Shown: piece by piece, positions 37,967 through 45,746 of the stretch | How the letters are laid out: each line of letters opens with the position of its first letter | Position numbering within the stretch: the first letter of the stretch is position 1 | DNA from: an uncultured Aquimarina sp. | GTDB lineage: Bacteria; Bacteroidota; Bacteroidia; Flavobacteriales; Flavobacteriaceae | NCBI GenBank assembly: GCA_947503835.1 | Contig: CANNFM010000001.1 | Location: 248,001 to 312,000 of the forward strand | DNA length: 64,000 nt | Reading direction: 5' to 3' | The notes under the pieces: generated by a model | Told to the model about the DNA's origin: nothing | The model's database searches: none | Seen by the model: the letters and a program-made list of their open reading frames with translations, nothing else | Program-made: the position numbers and the translations under genes

Positions 37967-39622
37967 TTAGTTTATGAGATCAGATGGGCATACGGCGAAT
38001 TCTTTTTTAAAGCACTTAGAAAAGTAAGAAGGATTAGAAAACCCCGCTTGAAAAGCAATTTCGGCAATAGTATTCTGTTGACTCAGTATAAGTTCTTTGG
38101 CGCGATGCAAACGCACCGAGCAAATCAATTTATTAGGAGACTTATTTGTAATAGTCTTTAGTCTACGCTGCAATTGTCGCTCACTGACACCTATTTCCTT
38201 ACAAAGCATTTCTACTCCAAAATGCTCATTGCTTATATGATTATTGATGTTTTGAAGCACTTTTTTCAGGAAAGAATCATTTTGAGGAAGTATATTATGG
38301 TCAATCATATTAGGCTGTATGTTATGCCCAGATTTGTCGGTAACCGTAAATAGTAAAAGAGATTCGCCAGATTCGGTCTCAAAAATTGTTTTGTAGGGTG
38401 TAAAACTCACACCAGCACCTACTAGTAAATTCTTTACCGTTTGGGTTAACAAGATTTGACTTGGTATAGGTTGCTTAAATATTGATGCAGCAAAATCTTC
38501 TGTCTCTTTGCTTATCGGATTTCCCACCAGACATTCTTTAATATGAATACCCATAGTCAATTGCGCATTTTGATCTCTAATAGCATCAACCAAATCAATA
38601 CTGCAATGAACAGCCTTACTAGGGCCTTCAAAAGTAGCGATAAATGTTTCTGTAGTATATTGAACTACATTTCCTCTATATCGTTTTATATACTGCCTAA
38701 TAAGTTCTTGATGCTTGGGGTTATTTACTTCTGAAGACATAATGCGTCCGGTGATTATAGTAAAGAGTTGTTTATCATATATTGGTTTTGGCTTTGCATT
38801 TAAAATAAAAGTCTTCATCTCTTCCAAAACCTCATCAGTATTACCCGTCCAAAACAGATGATCACTACCTTCAAACTCAACAATTTTTGCTCCCTGGATT
38901 CGTTCAGCTACAAACCGACCTTCTTCAATTTTTACATCAATATCATGGGTACGTTGCAGGATTAGGGTAGGAACTTTTATAGAGTCTAAAATGTTAATGA
39001 CATCTACTTCTGTATTCATTTTTGTTAACATCATGGCTGCACTTGGGCTTGCTCCTGAACGAAAATAATTAGCCAACCAATCCATAAACACAGGATCATT
39101 GGCCTTAGAAGGAGCAAGTGACTCTAAGTTCATCTCTACACTCCCCCAGCTCTTTTCAATCATATCATAAACAACCTGACGCTCTTGGTTTGTTGGTGCC
39201 CAAGGATAATCAGGAGCATAGATACGTTTCGCAAATATTCCAAAAGCAATTAGCGAAATAGTTCGGTTTGGATATGTCGCGGCAAATAAGGCAGAGACAG
39301 ACCCTCCTTCAGAATGTCCAAATAAAGCTGCTTTTTGAGAACCTACTGCATCCATCACGGCTCTAATGTCATCCATTCTTTCTTCTAAGGTAGGAAACCC
39401 TACAACACGATCAGAAAGTCCTGTTCCCCGCTTATCAAATAGAATAACTCTGGCTACTTTTCCTAATTCCTGTAAAAAATTAACCAGTTCCGGACAAGCC
39501 CACATCCAATCAATATTAGAAACCCATCCCGGAATATAAACCAAGTCAATAGAACCAGAGCCAAAAACCTGATATGCAATATTGATGTGACCGCTTTTAG
39601 TATATTTAGTATCCGGTTTCAT
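37967..39622 (-). CDS. Alpha/beta hydrolase - cyclase-like domain - AraC regulator fusion
   Basis: A 551-aa three-part protein. Residues 1-275 are an alpha/beta hydrolase: YIPGWVSNIDWMW, LFDKRGTGLSDR, nucleophile elbow GHSEGG near residue 102 and catalytic His in GSDHLFW. Residues about 280-405 resemble a degenerate class III nucleotide cyclase domain (TIITGRIMS, TFEGPSKAVHCSIDLVDAI, LTMGIHIKEC, LTQTVKNLLVGAGVSF), as in known hydrolase-cyclase proteins, but the metal-binding Asp pair and other key residues are not evident. Residues about 450-551 are an AraC-type HTH pair (SERQLQRRLKTITNKSPNKL, IAEIAFQAGFSNPSYFSKCF). It is probably a transcription factor that senses a small molecule through the hydrolase fold. 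The target genes are unknown. Confidence 0.88.
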   Translation of the reverse strand: MKPDTKYTKSGHINIAYQVFGSGSIDLVYIPGWVSNIDWMWACPELVNFLQELGKVARVILFDKRGTGLSDRVVGFPTLEERMDDIRAVMDAVGSQKAALFGHSEGGSVSALFAATYPNRTISLIAFGIFAKRIYAPDYPWAPTNQERQVVYDMIEKSWGSVEMNLESLAPSKANDPVFMDWLANYFRSGASPSAAMMLTKMNTEVDVINILDSIKVPTLILQRTHDIDVKIEEGRFVAERIQGAKIVEFEGSDHLFWTGNTDEVLEEMKTFILNAKPKPIYDKQLFTIITGRIMSSEVNNPKHQELIRQYIKRYRGNVVQYTTETFIATFEGPSKAVHCSIDLVDAIRDQNAQLTMGIHIKECLVGNPISKETEDFAASIFKQPIPSQILLTQTVKNLLVGAGVSFTPYKTIFETESGESLLLFTVTDKSGHNIQPNMIDHNILPQNDSFLKKVLQNINNHISNEHFGVEMLCKEIGVSERQLQRRLKTITNKSPNKLICSVRLHRAKELILSQQNTIAEIAFQAGFSNPSYFSKCFKKEFAVCPSDLIN

Positions 39623-40000
39623 AAAATATATCCTATTCTTTTAATTTGATAAAACAGTATCATGATTTTTTTGAGTGAAAATTATAAATAGTAAATAACC
39701 TTATCTAAAGCTAGACATTGCTTTCACGTATTTAACAAAACGTGATCTTAAGTTAAACGTCACGTTCTTAAACAAAGAAATGTATAAGGAAACTACATTG
39801 CAAAAAAAAGAGGGTAGCAAAAGAGTATCAAGCAACGTAATGTACTCAATTTTAGCATTTTAAATAAAAGTATGATTTATTGAATTTTATTTATCATTTT
39901 AAAATAATAATAAGATATTCCTCACAAAATAGGGCTTTAATAAATTAAAGAAGATATGAGTTTAACCAAAAAACTATGTACAAGGAATGCTTTTAATACC
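39623..40000. other. Intergenic stretch upstream of the hydrolase-AraC gene
   Basis: A 378-base A/T-rich gap. The only structure seen is the set of TCACGT/ACGTGA half-sites at 39724-39766. No gene or terminator of the TPR-HTH gene upstream is clear. Confidence 0.6.
39724..39766. promoter_or_regulatory. Triple TCACGT half-site cluster (possible operator)
   Basis: TCACGT at 39724-39729, ACGTGA at 39740-39745 and TCACGT at 39760-39765 alternate in direction. The last two extend to a 7-base inverted repeat, AACGTGA and TCACGTT, separated by 14 bases. The cluster lies 100-145 bases before the start codon of the hydrolase-AraC gene, so it could bind that regulator itself or a CRP-like protein. Function is inferred. 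Confidence 0.35.
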
Positions 40001-41671
40001 TTATAACGTAATATTTTTATTTTCAATAAAAGCAATAATATCTTGTTTAGAACCTAAACCAAGTTTTTTACGAATACGATATCTTGAAGATTTTATGGAC
40101 GCTACTGTATTGTTTTGAAGTTTACTAATTTCTGTGGTACTGAGCTCCATTTTCATAAGACAAAGGAGCTCCTTTTCCTTTGGTTTTAATTCGGAAAAAT
40201 GTTGATCAAGTAGTATTTTAAAATCAATATTTACCTCATCGAGATACCTCTGTAGACTTAAAGATGATTTTTTAGAACCTTTCTCTGATAATAATGAAGC
40301 AGATATGGAGCGTAATGCAGACTTGCGTTCTCTCTCATCCTTTAAAGCTGTAACTTGCTTAATGTCATCTATTGTATTATTAAAGACTTCTTCTCTAACA
40401 GAGCTTTCTACCACCACTTTTTTAAGTTCTCGTTCTCGATGTGCGAGTGCTAAGTCCGTTTTTAATTTTTCAACCTCTGCTAGCTCGACTTTATTTGCGG
40501 CAAGCTCTAGTTTTTGTTTATTATTTTTTCTAATAAAATGGAGTAAAAACAAAGCTGCCAGAACCGTAATAACGAGTAACCCTAAATACAATTTCTTTTT
40601 AGTAGATTCATTCTTGAGGTTTATGGCGGCAAGTTCCTTTTCTCTCTTATATTGATATGCAAATTCCAAATCGGCAAAACGTTTTGTTGTACTTTCCTTT
40701 ACTAAAGAATCTTTATACTTATCTTGAATTAAAAAAGCTTCATAAGACTCTGAAAACTTTTTGTCATTATAGGCTATTCTAACTTTAGCATGGTATGCTG
40801 ATTGTATTAAAAATAACGCGTTCACCTTTTTTGAAAAGAAAATAGCACTGTCTATATGTGCATTTGCTTTGCTATACTCTTTTTGTTTGTCATATACTTT
40901 TGCTAGATTAGAATGGTTATGTGCTCTGATATTATACGCAGTCGGGTCTAACAGTTTTAAGTTTTCTCTATAAATGTTGCCGGCTAGATCGTATTTTCCT
41001 GCATCAGCATAGACACTAGCTAAATTTCCTTTTATTTGTAATCTAAGTGTCTTAGAGGTGTCAGCTTCTATAGCCTTTTTGAAATAATACGTAGCAGAAT
41101 CCATCTTTTCCTGTTTACTAAAGATTCTTCCTATTCGATTCAACGTAAGTGCTTGTCCACGAGCTGACTTTGCCTTTTCATGAAATACTAATGAACGTCT
41201 ATGAAATCGTTTTGCTTTCTCAAAATCCATTTGTCTTGAGTAAATATTCCCTAGATTACTTATAGTTCTTCCTATAATCATATCATACTCGATCTCTGTC
41301 GCAATATCTAAGGCCTCATTTGCATATTGCAAGGCTGCTGCGGTATCTTGAAGGTTTAAGGATACGCTTGACAGACTATACAATAATTCTGCCTCCAGCT
41401 TTTGATAATGATAACTATTATATCCTTTGTCCTTAATGATTTTATGAACGTCCAGAAAGATTTCTTTGGCAATATTACCATCAAAATAGGCTAATTGACC
41501 TGCCAGTTTTAATCTAAGTGGTAACCGTAAAGAATCTGAATCTTCCTTTTCTATTTCTAGTTTAGTTGCTTCTATCTTTCGAGTACGTGCATCTGTAGTA
41601 TTATTTTTTACTTGTGAATAGGAAAAAAGAGAGATGAAACATAACAGGGGGAATAAAACTCTAGTTTTCAA
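40001..41671 (-). CDS. TPR - transmembrane - HTH regulator of Bacteroidota type
   Basis: A 556-aa protein with a signal-peptide-like N-terminus (VLFPLLCFISLFSYSQ), TPR repeats at about residues 70-330 (e.g. ALQYANEALDIATEIEYDM, GRTISNLGNIYSRQMDFEKA), one transmembrane helix at about 357-378 (YLGLLVITVLAALFLLHFI), a coiled-coil, and a C-terminal LuxR-like HTH (KEKELLCLMKMELSTTEISK, SIKSSRYRIRKKLG). This layout, periplasmic TPR sensor joined to a cytoplasmic DNA-binding domain, is common in the phylum. The start codon is a TTG, chosen because it gives a complete signal peptide. No partner is adjacent; it is separated from the next gene by 284 bases. Confidence 0.88.
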   Translation of the reverse strand: MKTRVLFPLLCFISLFSYSQVKNNTTDARTRKIEATKLEIEKEDSDSLRLPLRLKLAGQLAYFDGNIAKEIFLDVHKIIKDKGYNSYHYQKLEAELLYSLSSVSLNLQDTAAALQYANEALDIATEIEYDMIIGRTISNLGNIYSRQMDFEKAKRFHRRSLVFHEKAKSARGQALTLNRIGRIFSKQEKMDSATYYFKKAIEADTSKTLRLQIKGNLASVYADAGKYDLAGNIYRENLKLLDPTAYNIRAHNHSNLAKVYDKQKEYSKANAHIDSAIFFSKKVNALFLIQSAYHAKVRIAYNDKKFSESYEAFLIQDKYKDSLVKESTTKRFADLEFAYQYKREKELAAINLKNESTKKKLYLGLLVITVLAALFLLHFIRKNNKQKLELAANKVELAEVEKLKTDLALAHRERELKKVVVESSVREEVFNNTIDDIKQVTALKDERERKSALRSISASLLSEKGSKKSSLSLQRYLDEVNIDFKILLDQHFSELKPKEKELLCLMKMELSTTEISKLQNNTVASIKSSRYRIRKKLGLGSKQDIIAFIENKNITL

Positions 41672-41955
41672 AATAGAGAGATTTTAAATAAAATTATTAT
41701 TGACACTTTAATTTTAGCTAAAATACAACTTCATGCTATAATTGATATAACACATTTGTATTTTCTAAATTAAACATCATTAAATAATTAATCTTTAGGT
41801 GATTTTACGGTACTCGGTTTCCCCAAAGCCTATAGAAAAGGTTTTTATTCCCCCTGTTACGTTTCACTCACATTACCTATGTTCTTCGATTACTTTTAAA
41901 AAATAGATTTCTTGACAGAACGTGCTAGAAATCGTTATCATAAAGAGTGTACTTC

Positions 41956-42540
41956 CTATTTTTTTTCAATTTTGATCGTATATTTTTCTTTATACAAAAT
42001 CACCAGATTACAAAATGAAATGATAAATCCTGCCGAAAACAGATAACACATAAATAAAAAAATCATTAATTGTATTCGATTGGTCATGATACTCTTTTTG
42101 GTCCAAGCTTTTTCAGGATCACCTAGTAGAACCATCATCTGCTCATTTCGGGCTGGCAAAAACCCATGTGATCCTTTAAACACCTCAAATGGATTGTTAT
42201 CTACCATTTCATCACCAATAACAATGTCTTTATCGAGATAAGGCAATGTTTTGGCTTCTCGAGCAAAATGATAGGCTGCGTAGACACTTACAAAAAGAAC
42301 AATAAACTGCATAGACAAACGCATCCACGTTCTTGTAGATTTATTTTTAAGCGAATACAAAATCAAGAATCCGGCAAGCGCTGTGGCTACAAACACCCCA
42401 AATTTCATAAAAAAAGCAGTGTTTTCGTCTGATGCATGCCAAGAGGGTAAAGGTATAATAAAAGCTCCCGTTACCGAAGCAATCCAGGTACTAAGCAAGG
42501 TAATCTCTTTCCAAACTTCTTTTAATCTCGATACTTGCAT
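41956..42540 (-). CDS. Unknown four-helix membrane protein
   Basis: A 194-aa protein with four hydrophobic helices (about 15-35, 45-62, 74-93 and 155-180) and a hydrophilic loop between the third and fourth helices. No family is recognised. It begins 4 bases after the stop of the lipoprotein gene, so the two form an operon with a shared task. Its proximity to an amidase gene makes an envelope-related role possible. Stop and start are clear; the ATG is the first in frame. Confidence 0.75.
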   Translation of the reverse strand: MQVSRLKEVWKEITLLSTWIASVTGAFIIPLPSWHASDENTAFFMKFGVFVATALAGFLILYSLKNKSTRTWMRLSMQFIVLFVSVYAAYHFAREAKTLPYLDKDIVIGDEMVDNNPFEVFKGSHGFLPARNEQMMVLLGDPEKAWTKKSIMTNRIQLMIFLFMCYLFSAGFIISFCNLVILYKEKYTIKIEKK

Positions 42541-42544
42541 ACGT

Positions 42545-43219
42545 CTATGATTTAGGAGTTTTTAGAACCAGATTTTTTTCTTTTTCTTCTCCGTTACTCA
42601 TGATGAGATGCAATTCTGGCTCTCCCACTCGATCTTCTTTTTCTAACCAAAATAAATAATAACCGGGCACAAAATCTTGAGATGCCTTTTGTGTGGGTTT
42701 ATTAAACCGAAAGCGTTTAATATTTAATTCTTTTTCATATGATAACTTTCCGAAAACAAAGTACCCCTCTTCTTCATTAGAATCAACAGTTACTTTAATC
42801 TTGGTATTGGCATCGTTTTTTGCACTGCTATTAATAGATGTTAATTTGGCATCATAATCCAGATATATCGCATCTAGAATGAACGTTTTGTCGGGTATGG
42901 TATTAAAATCTTTATCCATACGTTCTAATGTCTTTTGTGCTCCTTGTAATGTTGCCATATACTCTGGAGTGAGCGCATACTTTTTATTGCACTCTTCTAG
43001 AGCAGGAAATAATTCCTTACTCTTTTTTTCTAACTTGCCGTATGCTTTTATAAGACTATCATCTTCTGTCACAGGTATTTTTTCTGCCAAATTCGTTACT
43101 GCTTGTTGTGTTTTTGATAACACAACAGAAAGTTTATTATCTGTTGGCCCATAACTTGCACAACTATACATAAAAACTGAAATATAAAACGTGAGTGTAA
43201 ACTTGTAGAAATTTTTCAT
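42545..43219 (-). CDS. Predicted lipoprotein of unknown function
   Basis: A 224-aa protein with a lipoprotein-type signal (KFTLTFYISVFMYSCASYG; lipobox Cys at residue 20). The mature part is hydrophilic: helical first half (AVTNLAEKIPVTEDDSLIKA) and beta-rich second half with FVPGYYLFWLEKED. No family is recognised. It is followed 4 bases later by the 4-TM protein gene and preceded, after 139 bases, by the amidase gene. It is exported and anchored in the outer or inner membrane. Confidence 0.78.
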   Translation of the reverse strand: MKNFYKFTLTFYISVFMYSCASYGPTDNKLSVVLSKTQQAVTNLAEKIPVTEDDSLIKAYGKLEKKSKELFPALEECNKKYALTPEYMATLQGAQKTLERMDKDFNTIPDKTFILDAIYLDYDAKLTSINSSAKNDANTKIKVTVDSNEEEGYFVFGKLSYEKELNIKRFRFNKPTQKASQDFVPGYYLFWLEKEDRVGEPELHLIMSNGEEKEKNLVLKTPKS

Positions 43220-43358
43220 GTGCAGTAATTTTTATTTTTCGTTGGTAGGTTATAATGTGTACTATACTGTTAACAAAATTACTTCTGTAGATATGATCCT
43301 ACTATAATAAATCCGACAAATGAGGGTAATTTCCCGACTTCATATGAGCTTAAGAGTT

Positions 43359-44129
43359 TCATCTAAGGCCACCCATTATTTTGTTCCAATCAAAAGCCGG
43401 ACCTATATCCCACTTGCCAGACGATCTGTAATTTACATGAGACACGATACCTTTAAAATTAACTAACTCATCTTCTACCCCTGTACTATATCGTTTATCT
43501 TCTGGTAAAAATGCTCTTGGTATGTTGTATTCTGCCGTGAGGTAACGAAGTAACAGCAGTAAACTATAGTATTGCCGTCTTGTAAATGTGGCATAGTATA
43601 CTTCTCCTCGGTAAGGCGACTCAAGCTTCGTATAAAACTGTTTTTCCCTTATATCACAATACACATCAGTATCGCTATACACGGTAACCAATTTGTTGTC
43701 TATTCTTTTTAAAACACCAATGTTGGACATTTCGATACCAATAGTTCGTTTGCTACCATTGGTATTACCACCAATGGCTCCTGAACCTAAATGATACGAC
43801 CAATAGGCCGACGACCATAAATTGAGTATGGTACCGTTTCTAGCAATAATAAATGGAGTAGACACATGATTGTTGGGTCTAGACAAAGCAGCCACATCAC
43901 CTTTTATATAACCCACTGTATAATGGAGTACAATCTGCGTTTTTGTGTTTTTCTCTTGATAATAAAACGAAGTATCTCCGTTTTTAGGCCTGCAATGTAT
44001 ATAGGGCATTACTTCATTAGAACCTTTAATGGGCACTGTCATTTCTGTTAACATAAATTCTTTTCCGTCTGAATCTCTTCCTGTTTCAAAAAAGGTTTTT
44101 TCATGGTTAGCAATACTAGTGGCTTTCAT
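43359..44129 (-). CDS. N-acetylmuramoyl-L-alanine amidase (amidase_2 type)
   Basis: A 256-aa protein of the T7-lysozyme/PGRP-like amidase family, which cuts the bond between N-acetylmuramic acid and L-alanine in peptidoglycan. Likely zinc ligands are His69 (IVLHYTVG), His231 (VSHVNYR) and Asp241 (GKWDIGPAFDW). The core segments FIIARNGTILNLWSSAYWSYH and TIGIEMSNIG fit the family. No signal peptide is visible, so, like phage endolysins, it may need another route to the wall. It sits between two eCIS loci and upstream of a lipoprotein / 4-TM protein pair, so a role in particle release is possible but not shown. Confidence 0.88.
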   Translation of the reverse strand: MKATSIANHEKTFFETGRDSDGKEFMLTEMTVPIKGSNEVMPYIHCRPKNGDTSFYYQEKNTKTQIVLHYTVGYIKGDVAALSRPNNHVSTPFIIARNGTILNLWSSAYWSYHLGSGAIGGNTNGSKRTIGIEMSNIGVLKRIDNKLVTVYSDTDVYCDIREKQFYTKLESPYRGEVYYATFTRRQYYSLLLLLRYLTAEYNIPRAFLPEDKRYSTGVEDELVNFKGIVSHVNYRSSGKWDIGPAFDWNKIMGGLR

Positions 44130-44298
44130 GCTTAGTTTCGATTTACATAGGGTTATTAAAACTCGTATTAATTACCAAATTTACCTGAATAAAGGCATGC
44201 GAGCTATTACAAATACGGCAAATGATGCAATTTTTCCGACAGGAATAATTTTATGCAACAATCTTTTGGCGATAGCAGTAAAAACCTTTACTTTCTAT

Positions 44299-44331
44299 GT
44301 TGACGCTACAAATTTGCAAACTTCGTAGAAC
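44299..44331. repeat. Dispersed palindromic intergenic repeat, copy 1
   Basis: GTTGACGCTACAAATTTGCAAACTTCGTAGAAC-type element: an inverted repeat around TTTGCAAA with arms CTACnAA and TTCGTAG. The same element recurs at 44801-44841, 45671-45700, 47379-47420, 49403-49440 and 51149-51190, always between genes. Confidence 0.7.
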
Positions 44332-44395
44332 TGATGTTTATCATGAAATATATCTAGTCACAATACAGTAGATCGATACTGCAATACCACAGAAA

Positions 44396-44647
44396 TACAT
44401 TGTATCGTGCTAAACTGACATTGTTACACATCGGAAGCTCATTGTAACACACCTAACGGACATTGTTACACACCGGAAGCTCATTGTAATACACCTAACT
44501 GACATTGTTACGCACCGGAAGCTCATTGTAATACACCTAACTGACATTGTTACAGCCCCTAAGTGTATTGTAATATCTTGTTAGTACATTGTAAGACGCG
44601 GCGAGGTCATTGTTATATTCATGATCCTTATTGCATTACTTATTTTA
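44396..44647. repeat. Array of twelve 21-bp units
   Basis: Units start every 21 bases at 44396, 44417, 44438 and so on to 44627. Each has ATTG at its positions 4-7, mostly as CATTGTWA. In the centre two 21-bp types alternate as GACATTGTTACACACCGGAA and CTCATTGTAATACACCTAAC, giving a 42-bp higher-order repeat with about three near-identical copies (44417-44542). The spacing equals two helical turns, so the ATTG motifs face one side of the DNA. There is no unique spacer, so this is not a CRISPR array. Confidence 0.85.
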
Positions 44648-44699
44648 ATACTCCATTGTCATCCTGTTACAAAACAGTACACTTTCACCTCATCCGCTA

Positions 44700-44720
44700 C
44701 CTTCTCCCAAAAGGAGAAGG
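44700..44720. repeat. Intergenic hairpin CCTTCTCC-CAAAA-GGAGAAGG
   Basis: Perfect 8-bp stem with 5-base loop. Related hairpins are at 52816-52834 and 52903-52921. Such Cys-Gly-free, purine/pyrimidine stems recur in intergenic regions of Bacteroidota genomes; no function can be given. Confidence 0.6.
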
Positions 44721-44800
44721 AGCTTTTACATGCTCTGCGAACGTCTGCGACTTCGCAGCATTTTATTTCACATCTATCTAACTTTAGACAAACCTTTATC

Positions 44801-44841
44801 TTCTCACTTTTAATACTACGAAGTTTGCAACTTCGTAGAAC
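44801..44841. repeat. Dispersed palindromic intergenic repeat, copy 2
   Basis: TTCTCACTTTTAATACTACG followed by AAGTTTGCAACTTCGTAGAA: near-perfect palindrome with arms CTACGAAGTT and AACTTCGTAG. A further partial element, TGCTCTGCGAACGTCTGCGA plus CTTCGCAGCA, is at 44731-44760 and recurs at 47321-47350 and, shortened, near 51086-51110. Confidence 0.75.
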
Positions 44842-45014
44842 GAGCTATGTAATTATGTAATAGCGCTTAACTCTATTATACGCTGTAAAAGCCTTTGCCT
44901 TTGATCTTTGTACTACAAAGTTGTAGTCTACACAAGAATATTTTCGTATTCAATAGTGCAAAGAATTAAAAAAATTCGTAAATTTAAGTTCAATAAATTA
45001 TAAATCAACGGCTT

Positions 45015-45578
45015 ATGAAAAAACTTTTACTTATTTTATTTTTATTTCCTCTTACTTTTTTTGCCCAAACAAACTACTCGCAAGAGGATATTGCTGCAGC
45101 TGCTGCGCATGACAAACAGTGGTTACTAACCAATACAACCAGTGACCAGATAGATTATGCGTACGGTGTCTCAAAGATGGTGCAATCTTTTATTCAGGAT
45201 AAAACAAAGTGGCAAGCAAAATCCATGACATGCGGAACGAATTGTTTACAGTGGGTGCACCAAAGTAATACCCCTGGTAACCTAAAAAAGAGAAAAATCT
45301 CTTACAAATTATATTATGATCAGTTACCTACAGGAAAACGGATCAGTACTAAAGTAGTTTTTGAGGGTAATAAAGCCCTCATCGTTAACTTTTTTATGAA
45401 TTATTGGACCGAAGATCTTGAATTCGCTAATGGCCCAAAAGGGGGAGAAAACCTTGCTACTGTACGGTTTTTAACAGATATAGCAACATTAAGAGTTAGT
45501 AATGATGGTGATGCTTCTATCATAGTGACTACAGGTACTGCAAAAGATGCTTATGCTACTATGATATCTCATAATTAA
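45015..45578 (+). CDS. Secreted protein of unknown function
   Basis: A 187-aa protein with a clear signal peptide (KKLLLILFLFPLTFFAQ, cleavage after about residue 18). The mature part is helical first (SQEDIAAAAAHDKQWLLTN), has a CGTNC motif near residue 75 that may form a disulphide, and ends in beta strands. No family is recognised. It is the only clear plus-strand gene in the window and ends at a strong terminator, so it is a single-gene unit. It is divergent from the amidase gene; the start ATG is the first in frame with a complete signal peptide. Confidence 0.8.
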   Translation: MKKLLLILFLFPLTFFAQTNYSQEDIAAAAAHDKQWLLTNTTSDQIDYAYGVSKMVQSFIQDKTKWQAKSMTCGTNCLQWVHQSNTPGNLKKRKISYKLYYDQLPTGKRISTKVVFEGNKALIVNFFMNYWTEDLEFANGPKGGENLATVRFLTDIATLRVSNDGDASIIVTTGTAKDAYATMISHN

Positions 45579-45606
45579 GGATATTTACAGGTAACTAAAT
45601 AGAATA

Positions 45607-45634
45607 AAAAGACGCGCTTTAGAACGCGTCTTTT
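45607..45634 (+). terminator. Strong intrinsic terminator of the secreted-protein gene
   Basis: AAAAGACGCG, 8-base loop, CGCGTCTTTT: a perfect 10-bp inverted repeat 28 bases after the stop codon. The A and T flanks make it usable from both strands, so it may also stop transcription arriving from the payload gene at 45747. Confidence 0.85.
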
Positions 45635-45670
45635 GTTTTGTAATATCTTTTTACTGTAGACAAGCGTATC

Positions 45671-45700
45671 TTCTCACTGTTACTGCTGCGAAGTTGCACC
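45671..45700. repeat. Dispersed palindromic intergenic repeat, copy 3 (partial)
   Basis: TTCTCACTGTTACTGCTGCG followed by AAGTTGCACC: left part of the palindromic element with the right arm decayed. It lies at the 3' end of the cysteine-protease-like payload gene. Confidence 0.55.
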
Positions 45701-45746
45701 TGTCTGCCTCGGGAAGAAACTTTGCCCTTATAAGTATATCATTTTA

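Larger units (their letters stand above)
44130..45014. other. Long divergent intergenic region with several repeat types
   Basis: An 885-base gap between the minus-strand amidase gene and the plus-strand secreted-protein gene. It holds the 21-bp array (44396-44647), two dispersed palindromic repeat copies (44299-44331, 44801-44841), a related element at 44731-44760 and a CCTTCTCC/GGAGAAGG hairpin at 44700-44720. No convincing gene; short frames across the array lack starts or contain stops. Confidence 0.7.

Noticed and set aside
44414..44581. Short repetitive reading frame across the 21-bp array (7-residue repeats)
   Set aside because: It has no start codon, begins after an in-frame TAA and ends inside the array. 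The other frames contain stops in each 42-bp unit.
44396..44647. Possible CRISPR array
   Set aside because: The repeats are contiguous 21-bp units without unique spacers, and no cas gene is in the window. Treated as a tandem repeat.
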